From assembly GCF_003234085.1 (NCBI RefSeq), contig NZ_QKSD01000009.1:62001-126000 (forward strand): a stretch of DNA of 64,000 bases. Reading direction: 5' to 3'. Within the stretch, counting starts at the first letter, position 1. Every line of letters starts with the position of its first letter. The DNA is from Curtobacterium sp. MCPF17_052 (lineage in GTDB: Bacteria; Actinomycetota; Actinomycetes; Actinomycetales; Microbacteriaceae). The notes beneath the pieces were generated by a model. That model saw only the letters and a program-made list of their open reading frames with translations. It was not told the DNA's origin and ran no database searches. Both the position numbers and the translations under genes were made by a program. Shown in pieces: positions 28,573 through 37,528 of the stretch.

Positions 28573-29247
28573 TCAGACGAGCGAGCGCGAAACGAGCGCG
28601 CCGAGGTCGGCGAAGGACCGCTCGAGTTCGTCGACGAGGTGTGCGTCCGCGTCCGACTCGGACCACTCCCACCAGGCGTGACGGAGCGCGGCCATGCCGA
28701 CGAGTGACGCCAGGCGGGCGCGGCGGCGCACCGCGTCGTCCTCGTCCGACCGAGGCGGACTGCCGTCCCCCGTCGGGTCACCGGTCTCGGGCAGACCGTC
28801 CTCGAGCCGCAACCGCTGCTCGACGACCGTCTGGATGCCGGCCTGGAACTCCTTCATCGACGCCATCCGCTGGCTGAAGAGCTCGGGGTTCGCGCGGAGG
28901 ACCTGCTGTCGCTCCCCGATCAACCCGCGTTCGTCGACGAGTTCGTGCGCCGAGTGCACCAGCAGCGTGCCGAGGTCCGCGAGCAGTTCACCCGTCGGGC
29001 CACCGGCGACGAAGGTCTCGACGTCCTCGCCCTGCGGCAGGGTCGGGTCGTCGCCCAGGATCGCCTGCTCCTTGCTCGGGAAGTAGTTGAAGAACGTCCG
29101 CGGCGAGACGTCCGCCCGGCGGGAGACCTCGTCGACGGTGACCGCGGACAGACCGTGCTCGATCGCGATGCGCAGCGCGGCCTGCTGGATCGCCAGGCGG
29201 GTGGCGCGCCGCTTCCGTTCGCGGAGGCCCGGTGCAGCGTCGGTCAT
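28573..29247 (-). CDS. TetR-family transcriptional regulator
   Basis: 224 residues. The N-terminal helix-turn-helix runs RKRRATRLAIQQAALRIAIEHGLSAVTVDEVSRRADVSPRTFFNYFPSKEQAIL. The C-terminal ligand domain is of the type seen in regulators of mycofactocin or efflux systems, but its inducer is unknown. GGAGGATC precedes the ATG. It is 83 bp downstream of holB on the same strand and 46 bp from tRNA-Thr. No obvious target gene is adjacent. Confidence 0.88.
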   Translation of the reverse strand: MTDAAPGLRERKRRATRLAIQQAALRIAIEHGLSAVTVDEVSRRADVSPRTFFNYFPSKEQAILGDDPTLPQGEDVETFVAGGPTGELLADLGTLLVHSAHELVDERGLIGERQQVLRANPELFSQRMASMKEFQAGIQTVVEQRLRLEDGLPETGDPTGDGSPPRSDEDDAVRRRARLASLVGMAALRHAWWEWSESDADAHLVDELERSFADLGALVSRSLV

Positions 29248-29330
29248 GCGGCGATCCTCCCACGCCGAGCATCGCGGACGGCCTGAGAACCCTGTCGGGA
29301 TCGCCAGGCCGTGCCGCCCCGGGCAGCCGG

Positions 29331-30473
29331 TCAGCGGACGGCGCGGGCGACCGTGACGAGCAGCGCTTCGAGCGCCAGGAGCGCGGCGACGTTCGCACCG
29401 ATGCGCTGCCGCGCGGTCGCGATCGCGTCGAGGACCTCGAGTGCGGCCGCGGGCGGGACGGACGGCAACGCCCGCTCGAGCTCGTGACGGATCGCCAGGT
29501 TCACCGGCTCGGTGGGGGCGCCGAGTCCGAGCAGCAGCAGGTCGCGGTACAGCGAGGAGACGTCGACGAGGATGCGGTCCAGGCCGTCGCGGAGGCTGCG
29601 GGTCGCCCGACGCTTCTGGTCCTCTTCGAGCACCCGGAGCTGGGACCGGAGCGCCGGCGGGACGGTACCGCCCGGTTGGACACCCAGGGACCGGAGTGCT
29701 GAATCGCGTTCCTCGGCGTCACGCTCGAGCGTGATCGCCTTGGCGTCCTCGTCCGCCACGGCCAGGAGCGCGGCCGCGGCGTTCACGGCGTCGCCGACGC
29801 TGCGGATCGCGAGGACCGTGGTCAGGGTCCGACGACGACGGTCACGGGCGTCCTCGCTCGTCGCGAGGCGCTGCGCCATGCCGATGTGGCTCTGCGCCTG
29901 ACGCGCCGCATCGGTGGCGAGGACACGGTCCACGCCGGTCCGGGCCACGATGAGGTCGGCGACCGACTCGATGCCCGGGACACGCAGGCGGACCGAGCGC
30001 ACCCGCGAGCGGATCGTCGGCAGCAGGTCGGCCTCGCTCGGAGCGCAGAGGATCCACACCGTGCGCTCCGGCGGTTCCTCGAGCGCCTTCAGCAGCAGGT
30101 TCGAGGTCCGCTCCGTCATCCGGTCGGCGTCCTCGACGATCATCACGCGGTACCGGCCGACCGAGGGCGAGAAGTGTGACGAGGTCACCAGCTGCCGGAT
30201 CTCGTCGATCGTGATGATGACGCGCTGGGTGGTGAGCCGGGCGACGTCAGGGTGGGTGCCGGCGGTGATCAGACGCAGCGTGTGGTCGTCGTCGGGGCCG
30301 TTGCCGACCAGGGCGGCGGCGAAGGCTGCGGCGACGTTCGAGCGTCCGGAGCCGGGAGGCCCGGTGATCAGCCACGAATGCGTCATGCCACCCGTGCCGT
30401 CGGTCGACTCGGCTGCACTCCGCAGCGCAGCCACGGACTCTTCCTGTCCGGTCAGGCCCTCCCACACGCTCAC
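29331..30473 (-). CDS. holB: DNA polymerase III subunit delta'
   Basis: Clamp-loader subunit that works with DnaX (also encoded here) and HolA, 380 residues. It starts SVWEGLTGQEESVAAL, then the P-loop-like GPPGSGRSNVAAAFAAAL, and VMIVEDADRMTERTSNLLLKALEEPP with the sensor region. The P-loop has GSGRS where ATP-binding subunits have GKT/S, consistent with a subunit that does not hydrolyse ATP. The canonical DnaX-type zinc cysteines are absent. The GTG at 30473 is taken as the start. It lies 76 bp after tmk; holB next to tmk is common in actinobacteria. Confidence 0.92.
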   Translation of the reverse strand: MSVWEGLTGQEESVAALRSAAESTDGTGGMTHSWLITGPPGSGRSNVAAAFAAALVGNGPDDDHTLRLITAGTHPDVARLTTQRVIITIDEIRQLVTSSHFSPSVGRYRVMIVEDADRMTERTSNLLLKALEEPPERTVWILCAPSEADLLPTIRSRVRSVRLRVPGIESVADLIVARTGVDRVLATDAARQAQSHIGMAQRLATSEDARDRRRRTLTTVLAIRSVGDAVNAAAALLAVADEDAKAITLERDAEERDSALRSLGVQPGGTVPPALRSQLRVLEEDQKRRATRSLRDGLDRILVDVSSLYRDLLLLGLGAPTEPVNLAIRHELERALPSVPPAAALEVLDAIATARQRIGANVAALLALEALLVTVARAVR

Positions 30474-30549
30474 GGGAGGATCCTGCCAGGAGCCACCGAC
30501 GGGACCGGCCGGTCGTCGGCGCTCGCGCACGTCGTCTCGGTCCGCAGCA

Positions 30550-31212
30550 TCAACCGACCCCGACCAGGCGTGCCACGGCCGAACGGATCCGCTCCTGCAC
30601 GACGTCCGCCGACTCGGAGGCGTCGACGACGAGGAACCGCTCCGGTTCGGCGCGGGCCATGTCGAGGAAGGCCTGCCGGACGGACTCGTGGAACGTTGCC
30701 GCTTCGGACTCGAGGCGGTCGAACACGTCGCCGCGGGCGGCCGCGACACGCGCCCGCCCGAGGCTCACGTCGAGGTCGAGCAGCACCGTGAGGTCCGGCG
30801 TCATGCCGTCCGCTGCCCAGTTCGACACCGACCGGATCTGCTCGGCGCCGAGGCCGCGGGCCACGCCCTGGTACGCGACCGAGGAGTCGATGTACCGGTC
30901 CTGCAGCACGACGTCACCGCGGGCGACGGCGGGCCGGACGACCGTCTCGACGTGGTGTGCACGGTCGGCGGCGTAGAGCAGCGCCTCGGCCCGGGGCGTC
31001 ACGTGGCCGCGGTCGTGCAGGACGATCTCGCGGATGCGCTGGCCGAGGTCCGTGCCACCGGGTTCCCGGGTCCGGACGACCCGCCGGCCGTGCACCCCGA
31101 GCCACTGCTCGAGGCGCTCGGCCTGCGTGGTCTTGCCCGCGCCGTCACCGCCCTCGAGGGTGATGAACCAGCCGCGGGAGTCGTCCGTGCGCACTGCTCC
31201 GTCCGTGCTCAC
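30550..31212 (-). CDS. tmk: thymidylate kinase (dTMP kinase)
   Basis: Phosphorylates dTMP to dTDP, 220 residues. The P-loop is EGGDGAGKTTQAERL (near 20-34), the DR motif REPGGTDLGQRIRE, then QDRYIDSSVAYQG with the conserved catalytic/dTMP-binding residues. The N-terminus is about 12 residues longer than the shortest homologues. Its ATG overlaps the topA stop by 4 bp, giving the order topA-tmk-holB. Confidence 0.95.
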   Translation of the reverse strand: MSTDGAVRTDDSRGWFITLEGGDGAGKTTQAERLEQWLGVHGRRVVRTREPGGTDLGQRIREIVLHDRGHVTPRAEALLYAADRAHHVETVVRPAVARGDVVLQDRYIDSSVAYQGVARGLGAEQIRSVSNWAADGMTPDLTVLLDLDVSLGRARVAAARGDVFDRLESEAATFHESVRQAFLDMARAEPERFLVVDASESADVVQERIRSAVARLVGVG

Positions 31213-34037
31213 TTCTTCTTCGCGGGGGCGCGTCGGGCCGGTGCCTTCTTCTTGACCGGGCCCTTGGCACGCTTGTCCGCGAGGAGCTGGACCGCACGCT
31301 CGAAGTCCACCGTCTCGACCTCTTCGCCGCGCGGGATCGTGGCGTTCGTCTCGCCGTCGGTGACGTACGGGCCGAAGCGGCCGTCCTTCACCTTGATCGG
31401 CTTGCCGGACACCGGGTCGGCGTCGAACTCCTTGAGCGCCGCGCTCGCGGCACGCTTGGCCCCGTACTTCGGCTGCGCGAAGAGCTCGAGGGCACCGGGC
31501 AGGTCGACGTCGAAGATCGCGTCCTCGCTCGGCAGGGTCCGGGTGTCCGTGCCCTTCTTGAGGTAGGGCCCGTAGCGACCGTTCTGCGCGGTGATCTCGT
31601 CGCCGGACTCCGGGTCCGTCCCGACCGTGCGCGGGAGGTCGAGGAGCTTCAGCGCGGTCTCGAGGTCGACCGACCCCGGGTCCATCGACTTGAAGAGGGA
31701 GGCCGTGCGCTCCTTCGGGGCCGCTGCCTTCTTGGCCGTGGCCTTCTTCGCGGGCGTCTTCTTCGCGGCGGCGGTCTTCGTGCCGGCGGCCTTCGTACCG
31801 GTCTTGGTCGCGGTCTTCGCGCCCGTCTCCGTGCTCGCTGCCGCCTCTGCAGCCGGTTCTGGTTGAGCCGCCAGGACCTCGCCCGTCGCCGGGTCGACCG
31901 TCGGCTCGGGCTCCGGAGTGCGCTCGGTCACGTACGGACCGAAGCGGCCGTCCTTCGCCAGGACCTCCTTGCCCGTCTGCGGGTTGATGCCCACCACGCG
32001 GTCGCTGACGACCGGCGCCTCGACGAGTTCGCGGGCCTTGTCGAGGGTGAGCTCGTCCGGCGCGATGTCCTCGGGCACGTTGACGCGGCGCGGTTTCTCC
32101 GGATCGTCGCTCGGGGTCTCGATGTAGGGGCCGTACCGACCGATGCGCAGGGTCAGGCCCGGCGCGAGCTCGACCGAGTTGATCTCGCGGGCGTCGATCT
32201 CGCCGAGGTTGTCGATGACCGTGCGGAGTCCGCGCTGGTCACCGCCACCGAAGTAGAACTCCTTGAGCCAGTCGACACGGTCTTCCTCGCCGCTGGCGAT
32301 GCGGTCGAGGTCGTTCTCCATCTCGGCCGTGAAGTCGTACTGCACGAGGTCCCCGAAGTAGTCCTCGAGCAGACGCACGACGCTGAACGCGATCCAGTTC
32401 GGCACGAGGGCGGTCCCGCGCTGCGTCACGTACCCGCGGTCCATGATCGTGGAGAGGATCGCGGCGTAGGTCGACGGGCGCCCGATCCCGAGCTCTTCGA
32501 GCGTCTTGACCAGGCTGGCCTCGGTGTAGCGCGGAGGTGCGGAGGTGTCGTGCCCCTTGGCCGCCACGTCGGAGACGCCGAGGTGGTCACCTTCGGCCAT
32601 CTGCGGCAGCTTCGCGTCGTCCGCGGAGTCGCCCGAGGAGCGCTCTTCGTCGCGGCCTTCTTCGTAGGCGTTGAGGAACCCGCGGAAGGTGATGACCGTG
32701 CCGGACGCCGTGAACTCGACGTCGGTACCGCTCGCCGTGGACGCCAGGCCCTCGATCGACTCGGTCGACGCGATCCCGAGCACCACGGACGCGGTCGAGC
32801 CCTTGGCGTCGGCCATCTGCGACGCGACCGTGCGCTTCCAGATGAGGTCGTAGAGACGGAGGTCGTTGCCGCGGAGGACACCCTCCATCTGCGACGGCGT
32901 CTTGAACGTGTCGCCGGCGGGGCGGATCGCCTCGTGGGCCTCCTGCGCGTTCTTGCTCTTGCCTGCGTAGGAACGGGGCTTCGCGGGGATCGAGTCCGCG
33001 CCGTAGAGCGCGGTCGCCTGCTTGCGTGCCGCGGTGATCGCCTGCTGCGACAGCGACGCGGAGTCGGTACGCATGTAGGTGATGTGGCCGTTCTCGTACA
33101 GCGACTGCGCGACGCTCATCGTCTGACGGGCCGAGAAGCGGAGCTTGCGCGCGGCTTCCTGCTGCAGCGTCGACGTGGTGAACGGAGCTGCCGGTCGGCG
33201 TGTGTACGGCTTCGACTCGACGCTGCGGACGACGGCGTCGCCGGCGCGGTCGAGGACCGCGGAGAGCGAGCTCGCCGACCCCTCGTCGAGACGGACGACG
33301 TCCGCCGTGGTCTGACCACGGTCGTCGAAGTCACGACCGGAGGCCACGCGCTTGCCCTGGATCCGGGCGAGGCGAGCCGTGAAGGCCCCCTCGTCGGACT
33401 TCTCGAAGCGCGCCGTCAGGTCCCAGTAGTTCGCCGAGACGAAGGCGAGACGCTCGCGCTCACGGTCGACGACGAGGCGGGTCGCCGCGGACTGGACACG
33501 ACCGGCGGAGAGGCCCGGCCCGACCTTGCGCCAGAGCACCGGCGAGACCTCGTACCCGTAGAGCCGGTCGAGGATGCGACGGGTCTCCTGGGCGTCGACC
33601 AACGCGGTGTCGAGTTCCCGCGTGGCTTCCTGGGCGCGCTGGATGGCTTCCTTGGTGATCTCGTGGAACACCATGCGCTTGACGGGCACCTTGGGCTTCA
33701 GCACCTGGAGCAGGTGCCACGCGATGGCCTCGCCCTCGCGGTCCTCATCTGTTGCGAGGTAGAGCTCGTCGGCGTCCTTCAGCGCACGCTTGAGGTCCGC
33801 GACGGTCTTCTTCTTCGCATCGGAGACGACGTAGTACGGCTCGAACCCGTTGTCGACGTCCACCGAGAACTTGCCGAGGGAGCCCTTCTTGAGCTCGGCC
33901 GGCAGGTTCTTGGGCTCGACGAGGTCACGGATGTGTCCGACAGACGCCTGGACGTCGTATCCGTCACCGAGGTATTGCGCGATCGTCTTCGCCTTCGCGG
34001 GGCTCTCGACGATCACGAGCTTCTTCGTGCCTGGCAC
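31209..34037 (-). CDS. topA: DNA topoisomerase I
   Basis: Type IA topoisomerase relaxing negative supercoils, 942 residues. The Toprim start is KKLVIVESPAKAKTIAQYLG, and the active Tyr is in HITYMRTDSASLS (near 321). The C-terminal half lacks Cys4 zinc fingers and instead has repeated FGPYVTE/YGPYLKKG modules typical of actinobacterial TopA, then lysine-rich stretches (KKTPAKKATAKKAAAPKE and a basic terminus). The GTG at 34037 is preceded by AAGGAG with a short 4-nt gap. The frame is open for a further 270 codons upstream without any stop, through a TadE-like sequence. Confidence 0.94.
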   Translation of the reverse strand: MPGTKKLVIVESPAKAKTIAQYLGDGYDVQASVGHIRDLVEPKNLPAELKKGSLGKFSVDVDNGFEPYYVVSDAKKKTVADLKRALKDADELYLATDEDREGEAIAWHLLQVLKPKVPVKRMVFHEITKEAIQRAQEATRELDTALVDAQETRRILDRLYGYEVSPVLWRKVGPGLSAGRVQSAATRLVVDRERERLAFVSANYWDLTARFEKSDEGAFTARLARIQGKRVASGRDFDDRGQTTADVVRLDEGSASSLSAVLDRAGDAVVRSVESKPYTRRPAAPFTTSTLQQEAARKLRFSARQTMSVAQSLYENGHITYMRTDSASLSQQAITAARKQATALYGADSIPAKPRSYAGKSKNAQEAHEAIRPAGDTFKTPSQMEGVLRGNDLRLYDLIWKRTVASQMADAKGSTASVVLGIASTESIEGLASTASGTDVEFTASGTVITFRGFLNAYEEGRDEERSSGDSADDAKLPQMAEGDHLGVSDVAAKGHDTSAPPRYTEASLVKTLEELGIGRPSTYAAILSTIMDRGYVTQRGTALVPNWIAFSVVRLLEDYFGDLVQYDFTAEMENDLDRIASGEEDRVDWLKEFYFGGGDQRGLRTVIDNLGEIDAREINSVELAPGLTLRIGRYGPYIETPSDDPEKPRRVNVPEDIAPDELTLDKARELVEAPVVSDRVVGINPQTGKEVLAKDGRFGPYVTERTPEPEPTVDPATGEVLAAQPEPAAEAAASTETGAKTATKTGTKAAGTKTAAAKKTPAKKATAKKAAAPKERTASLFKSMDPGSVDLETALKLLDLPRTVGTDPESGDEITAQNGRYGPYLKKGTDTRTLPSEDAIFDVDLPGALELFAQPKYGAKRAASAALKEFDADPVSGKPIKVKDGRFGPYVTDGETNATIPRGEEVETVDFERAVQLLADKRAKGPVKKKAPARRAPAKKK

Positions 34038-34676
34038 GTGACTCCTTGATCGATGGTGCTGATCGGCCGACGGACGTCGTGGAAGCGTCCGGGTCGACCG
34101 GGAATTCGGTGACCGGCGGGCCGACAGGCACACCATACACACTCCGGTGGGGATGGCCGGTGGAGCCGGAGCGAGTCCGCCGCACGTGGCTGGACCGCGC
34201 GGGCGGCCCACGGCGCGTCGGCTGGCCGTCGCCGCAGCAGGCCGTGGGCCGGCCACGGCGACGGCGTGGGCGGACAGCAGGCCACCGCCGGCAGCCACCT
34301 CGACCCGGGCGACCACCCCGTCCACACCGCAGGCGACGAGGACGGCTCCGTTGGCCCGAGCGAGGCGTCCAGCAGCACGGCAGGGCGGGTCCGACACCAG
34401 CCCGATGGCCGACGCCGCCGCGGCGAGCGCCGCCGCGTCCGCCGCTCCCCGGGCACGAGCGGCCCCGACCCGGTGACCGGCCGCGCCGAGGAGCGAGCCC
34501 GTCACGAGGACGACCACCGCGAGGACGGCCGCGAGCGCCACCGTGGCGGATCCCTGCTCACCAGCCCGCAGGGTGCTGGCCCGCAGCGTGCTGGACCGCG
34601 CGTTCCTGGACCGCAGGCCGCCGCGGTGGCCCCCCGTCGCGGTCCGGATCGGTCCGGTCGCGTCAGGACCGGTCAC
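34038..34676 (-). CDS. TadE-like secretion-neighbourhood protein with no stop before topA
   Basis: About 213 codons in the topA frame. From the GTG at 34676 a linker leads to EQGSATVALAAVLAVVVLVTGSLL (one membrane helix), then RARGAADAAALAAAASAI, DPPCRAAGRLARANGAVLVACGVDG and AHAVAVAGPRP. This matches the helicase/secretion-neighbourhood TadE-like proteins (Mycobacterium Rv3654c type), which normally end soon after that point. Here no stop codon occurs until the end of topA. Either a stop was lost, or a TadE::TopA fusion is made alongside TopA from its own start. The last 60 codons look non-conserved. It overlaps the TadE gene by 14 bp. Confidence 0.5.
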
Positions 34677-35076
34677 CGGTGTCGGCCTCGTCCACGGCGC
34701 AGCCGCTCCCCTGCAGCACGACATCCGAGAACGGCCCCGTGCCGGCCGGTCGTCCGGCACGGACGCAGACCAGGCCCCCCGCTCGTTCGACACGGACCGT
34801 GCCGGCGTCGGCGCGCTCGAGGGCCTGCCGTGCAGCCGGGTCGTCACCGCGCGCGAGGGCCCGGGCAGCGACGGCGGCGGCGGTCTGCAGCCGCCCCTGC
34901 CCGTCGACGGCCATCACCCCGGCGATCGCCGCAGCCAAGACCACGGCGAAGACCGGCAGGGCGAGGGCGAACTCGACCGTCACCGATCCGCGGTCACGGC
35001 CGTCGTCCTGGTGCTGGTTCCGGCGGTGGTCCTGGTGCTCGTCCCGGTCGTGGCTGACGCGTCGTTCCCCTTGCAT
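34663..35076 (-). CDS. TadE-family pilus assembly protein
   Basis: 137 residues. A charged N-terminus (DRDEHQDHRRNQHQDDGRD) precedes the TadE signature GSVTVEFALALPVFAVVLAAAIAGVMAVDGQ (one helix, about 30-58), then LQTAAAVAARALARGDD and an extracytoplasmic tail with two cysteines that could form a disulfide. It corresponds to Rv3655c in the mycobacterial tad-like cluster and would be a minor pilin of a Flp/Tad pilus. The start at 35076 gives MQGERR. It lies 19 bp after the DUF4244 pilin gene. Confidence 0.82.
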   Translation of the reverse strand: MQGERRVSHDRDEHQDHRRNQHQDDGRDRGSVTVEFALALPVFAVVLAAAIAGVMAVDGQGRLQTAAAVAARALARGDDPAARQALERADAGTVRVERAGGLVCVRAGRPAGTGPFSDVVLQGSGCAVDEADTGDRS

Positions 35077-35095
35077 GGTGTGAGCGCCGTCTGGT

Positions 35096-35347
35096 TCATG
35101 GTGTGAGCGCCGTCCGGACGAGGTCCGTGAGGATCGCCTGCACCTCACCGGACCGCATGACCGCGACGAGGACGCCGGCGAAGGCCACCGCCGCCAGGAT
35201 GACGACGGCGTACTCGGCGGTGGCGGATCCCCGGTCATCGGACCACCGGCCCGGCGGCCGTGGGCTCGGCGACGGATGCCGTCCGAGCCGCTGTGCTCGT
35301 CCAGCCGACGGTGTGTCCGGGGCAGCGTCGGGGTGTCCTTCCTGCAT
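35096..35347 (-). CDS. DUF4244 Flp-type pilin
   Basis: 83 residues. A hydrophilic leader of about 38 residues is followed by DDRGSATAEYAVVILAAVAFAGVLVAVMRSGEVQAILTDLV. The G-[ST]-A-T-A-E-Y-A motif resembles the prepilin processing site and Glu5 of type IVb pilins. It corresponds to Rv3656c and is the likely major pilin. GAGGAA precedes the ATG. A prepilin peptidase is not in the window. Confidence 0.85.
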   Translation of the reverse strand: MQEGHPDAAPDTPSAGRAQRLGRHPSPSPRPPGRWSDDRGSATAEYAVVILAAVAFAGVLVAVMRSGEVQAILTDLVRTALTP

Positions 35348-35398
35348 GGCGTCGTTCCTCTCTCTCCTGGCACCGGTCGATCCGGTGCTCGTGATCGG

Positions 35399-35425
35399 CC
35401 CCGCGCGACGTGCGTTCGCGCGGGG
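35399..35425. repeat. 9-bp hairpin between the tadBC-like gene and the pilin gene
   Basis: CCCCGCGCG (35399-35407) pairs with 35417-35425 across 9 nt. A second hairpin, GCACCGG/CCGGTGC, lies at 35370-35388. Both are in the 142-bp gap before the pilin and might set pilin transcript levels by partial termination or RNA stability. Confidence 0.4.
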
Positions 35426-35489
35426 ACGTGCATCCACCTTCGGCGGACGCGCCCTTCGGCAGGCGCCAGCCGACGGGTCCGTGCAGAGT

Positions 35490-36329
35490 TCAACGGAGGC
35501 CTGTGGATGTGGAGGAGAGGATGCCGAGCACGACGGGCACCACCCCGACCGACACGAACGCCGGCAGCACGCAGACGCCGAGCGGCAGCACCAGTCGCAC
35601 CCCGAGTCGTTCGGCACGCACCAGGCCCTCGGCGGCTGCATCGGCACGACGGTCGACGGCGCCGGCACGCAGGAGACCGGCCGCCGGGACCCCCGCGTGG
35701 TCGGCCAGGGCGAGGGTCTCGACCAGGCACTCCCGGTCCGCGTCGGGCCAGGCCCGGTCGCCGTAGACCGCTTCGACGGTGTGCGCCGCGTCGGTCCACG
35801 CGCCGCCTCCGGACAGCGCGACGGCCCAGACCTCGAGCAGGAGGCCGGGTGCCGGTCCGCTGTCGGAGGCCTCGGCAAGCAGGTGGCGGCTCCACCGCGC
35901 GGCCACGACCACGAGGGCCACAGCGACGAGGATGCAGCACCACCCGACCGACGTCCCGGTGAGCACCCCGACGGTGTCGACGCCCCATGCCGAACCGAGC
36001 AGCACGCCGAACGCCGGGAGCGCCAGGACCACCCTGGCGCTCGCCCGTGGCCCGGCCGTCGCCGTACGGATCGCTCGTTCCGCCGCAGCCCGGTCCCGCA
36101 ACGACCCCGCGAGCGCCCGCAGTGCGGGCACGACGGGCGCTCCTGTCCGTGCCGCCACGGCGAGCACTCCGTCGATCTCCGGACGACCTCCGGACGACAC
36201 CGTGCGCGCTCCCTGCCCGGATCCGGCCACGAGTGCCACGGCCCGGGACGGCGGGACGCCGGCGGACACGAGCACGGCGACCCGGTCCAACGCCCGCGCC
36301 GCGGCGAGCGCGTCGTCCGTCCGCGTCAC
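35490..36329 (-). CDS. fused TadB/TadC-like type II secretion F-domain protein
   Basis: 279 residues. The first half (LDRVAVLVSAGVPPSRAVALVAG, then RAIRTATAGPRASARVVLALPAFGVLLGSAWGVDTVGVLTG) resembles the C-terminal part of TadB. The second half (LLLEVWAVALSGGGAWTDAAHTVE, ALADHAGVPAAGLLRAGA, RLGVRLVLPLGVCVLPAFVSVGVVPVVLGIL) resembles the C-terminal part of TadC. In Mycobacterium these are two genes (Rv3658c, Rv3657c). Here one frame holds both, with about four to five helices. Its GTG overlaps the tadA stop by 4 bp. It would form the inner-membrane platform of the pilus machine. Confidence 0.78.
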   Translation of the reverse strand: MTRTDDALAAARALDRVAVLVSAGVPPSRAVALVAGSGQGARTVSSGGRPEIDGVLAVAARTGAPVVPALRALAGSLRDRAAAERAIRTATAGPRASARVVLALPAFGVLLGSAWGVDTVGVLTGTSVGWCCILVAVALVVVAARWSRHLLAEASDSGPAPGLLLEVWAVALSGGGAWTDAAHTVEAVYGDRAWPDADRECLVETLALADHAGVPAAGLLRAGAVDRRADAAAEGLVRAERLGVRLVLPLGVCVLPAFVSVGVVPVVLGILSSTSTGLR

Positions 36330-37528
36330 GCTCCGCGGGTCCGTCGATGTGCTCCGCCGGCGGCACGGGGACCGCGGATCGCCGAGCCGACCGGACCGGG
36401 GCCACCCGCGATCACGCTGTCTCCCCGCTCGCTGTCGCCGTCGCCACCCGCACCAGCTGCCCCCGGGGGACCCGCCGGCACCGCGCGAGCCCGTCGCGCC
36501 CGTTCCCGGCCGGGCATCCCCAGTCCCCCGGATGCCCCGATCGAGAACGGCATGACCTCGAGCCGTCCCTGCCGGTCCACCCCCAAGCGCCCCACCTCGG
36601 CGAGCCGCCGCACGCCGTTCCGACGCTCCACGTGCAGGACGAGGTCGAACGCACTCGCCGCCTGCCGCGCGAGCGACTCCGGGGTGAGACCGGCGAGCGC
36701 CCCGAGCGCCTCGAGCCGCGCCGGGACGTCGCCGACCCCGTTCGCGTGGACCGTCCCCGCTCCCCCGTCGTGCCCGGTGTTGAGTGCCGACGTGAGTTCC
36801 CGGATCTCGGCGCCCCGACACTCCCCCACGACGATCCGGTCGGGCCGCATCCGCAGCGCTTCCCGGAGGAGTCGTTCGGTGCCGAGCGCGCCGGCACCCT
36901 CGGCGTTGGCCTGTCGTGCTTCGAGCGCGACGACGTGGGGGTGGTCGATCCGGAGTTCGGCGACGTCCTCCACCGTGACGATCCGCTCGTCGGTCGGGAC
37001 CAGGCCGAGCATCGCCGCGAGCAGGGTCGTCTTGCCACTGCCGGTCGCTCCGGTGACCAGGACGTTCCGTCGTTCCTGCACGGCGCGGTCGACCACGGTC
37101 CGCGGGACCCGCTCGAAGAACCCGCCGCCGACGAGCCGGTCGATGCTCGGCAGCGCGTCCTGTGGCAGCCGGATCGAGATCGCCGTGCCGCGGACGCTCA
37201 CCGGAGCGAGGACCGCGTGGACGCGGATGCCGTCGCCGTGTCGGACGTCCGCACACGGCGTGGTCTCGTCGATGTGCCGACCGCCGCGGGCCACGAGGGA
37301 ACGGGCGAGGTCGCGAGCCCGAGTCTCCGACAGGACGAGTCCGCCGACCGCGGTGAGGCCCGTCCCGCGGTCGGTCCACACCCCGCGTCCCCCGAGCACC
37401 AGGACGTCGGTGACACGGTCGTCGGCGACGAGGGGCGCGAGCTCCTCGAAGTCGACGAGTGACGCAGCCTGCCGCTGGTGGTCCGGTCGTGGTGTGCCGG
37501 GCAGGAACGGTGCGCGATGCCGGTGCAT
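36326..37528 (-). CDS. tadA: TadA-type secretion/pilus ATPase
   Basis: Hexameric ATPase of the Flp/Tad pilus, about 400 residues from the ATG at 37528; the frame is open further and the start is uncertain. Walker A is GATGSGKTTLLAAML (near 165), then IVTVEDVAELRIDHPHVVALEAR with the Asp box, the Walker B region IVVGECRGAEIRELTSALNTGHDGGAGTVHAN, and a His-box. The last 60 residues are Gly/Ala/Arg-rich and beyond the usual domain. It heads the tad operon. The Ssd/Rv3660c gene that usually precedes it is not in the window. Confidence 0.9.
   Translation of the reverse strand: MHRHRAPFLPGTPRPDHQRQAASLVDFEELAPLVADDRVTDVLVLGGRGVWTDRGTGLTAVGGLVLSETRARDLARSLVARGGRHIDETTPCADVRHGDGIRVHAVLAPVSVRGTAISIRLPQDALPSIDRLVGGGFFERVPRTVVDRAVQERRNVLVTGATGSGKTTLLAAMLGLVPTDERIVTVEDVAELRIDHPHVVALEARQANAEGAGALGTERLLREALRMRPDRIVVGECRGAEIRELTSALNTGHDGGAGTVHANGVGDVPARLEALGALAGLTPESLARQAASAFDLVLHVERRNGVRRLAEVGRLGVDRQGRLEVMPFSIGASGGLGMPGRERARRARAVPAGPPGAAGAGGDGDSERGDSVIAGGPGPVGSAIRGPRAAGGAHRRTRGA

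Noticed and set aside
29331..30749. Longer N-terminus for holB (start at 30749)
   Set aside because: The extra 92 codons are Ser/Arg/Pro-rich and overlap tmk; homology begins at the GTG at 30473.
31863..34049. 728-codon plus-strand frame across topA
   Set aside because: Composition (RGD/LRR/VLE) is typical of antisense frames in GC-rich DNA; topA is unmistakable on the other strand.
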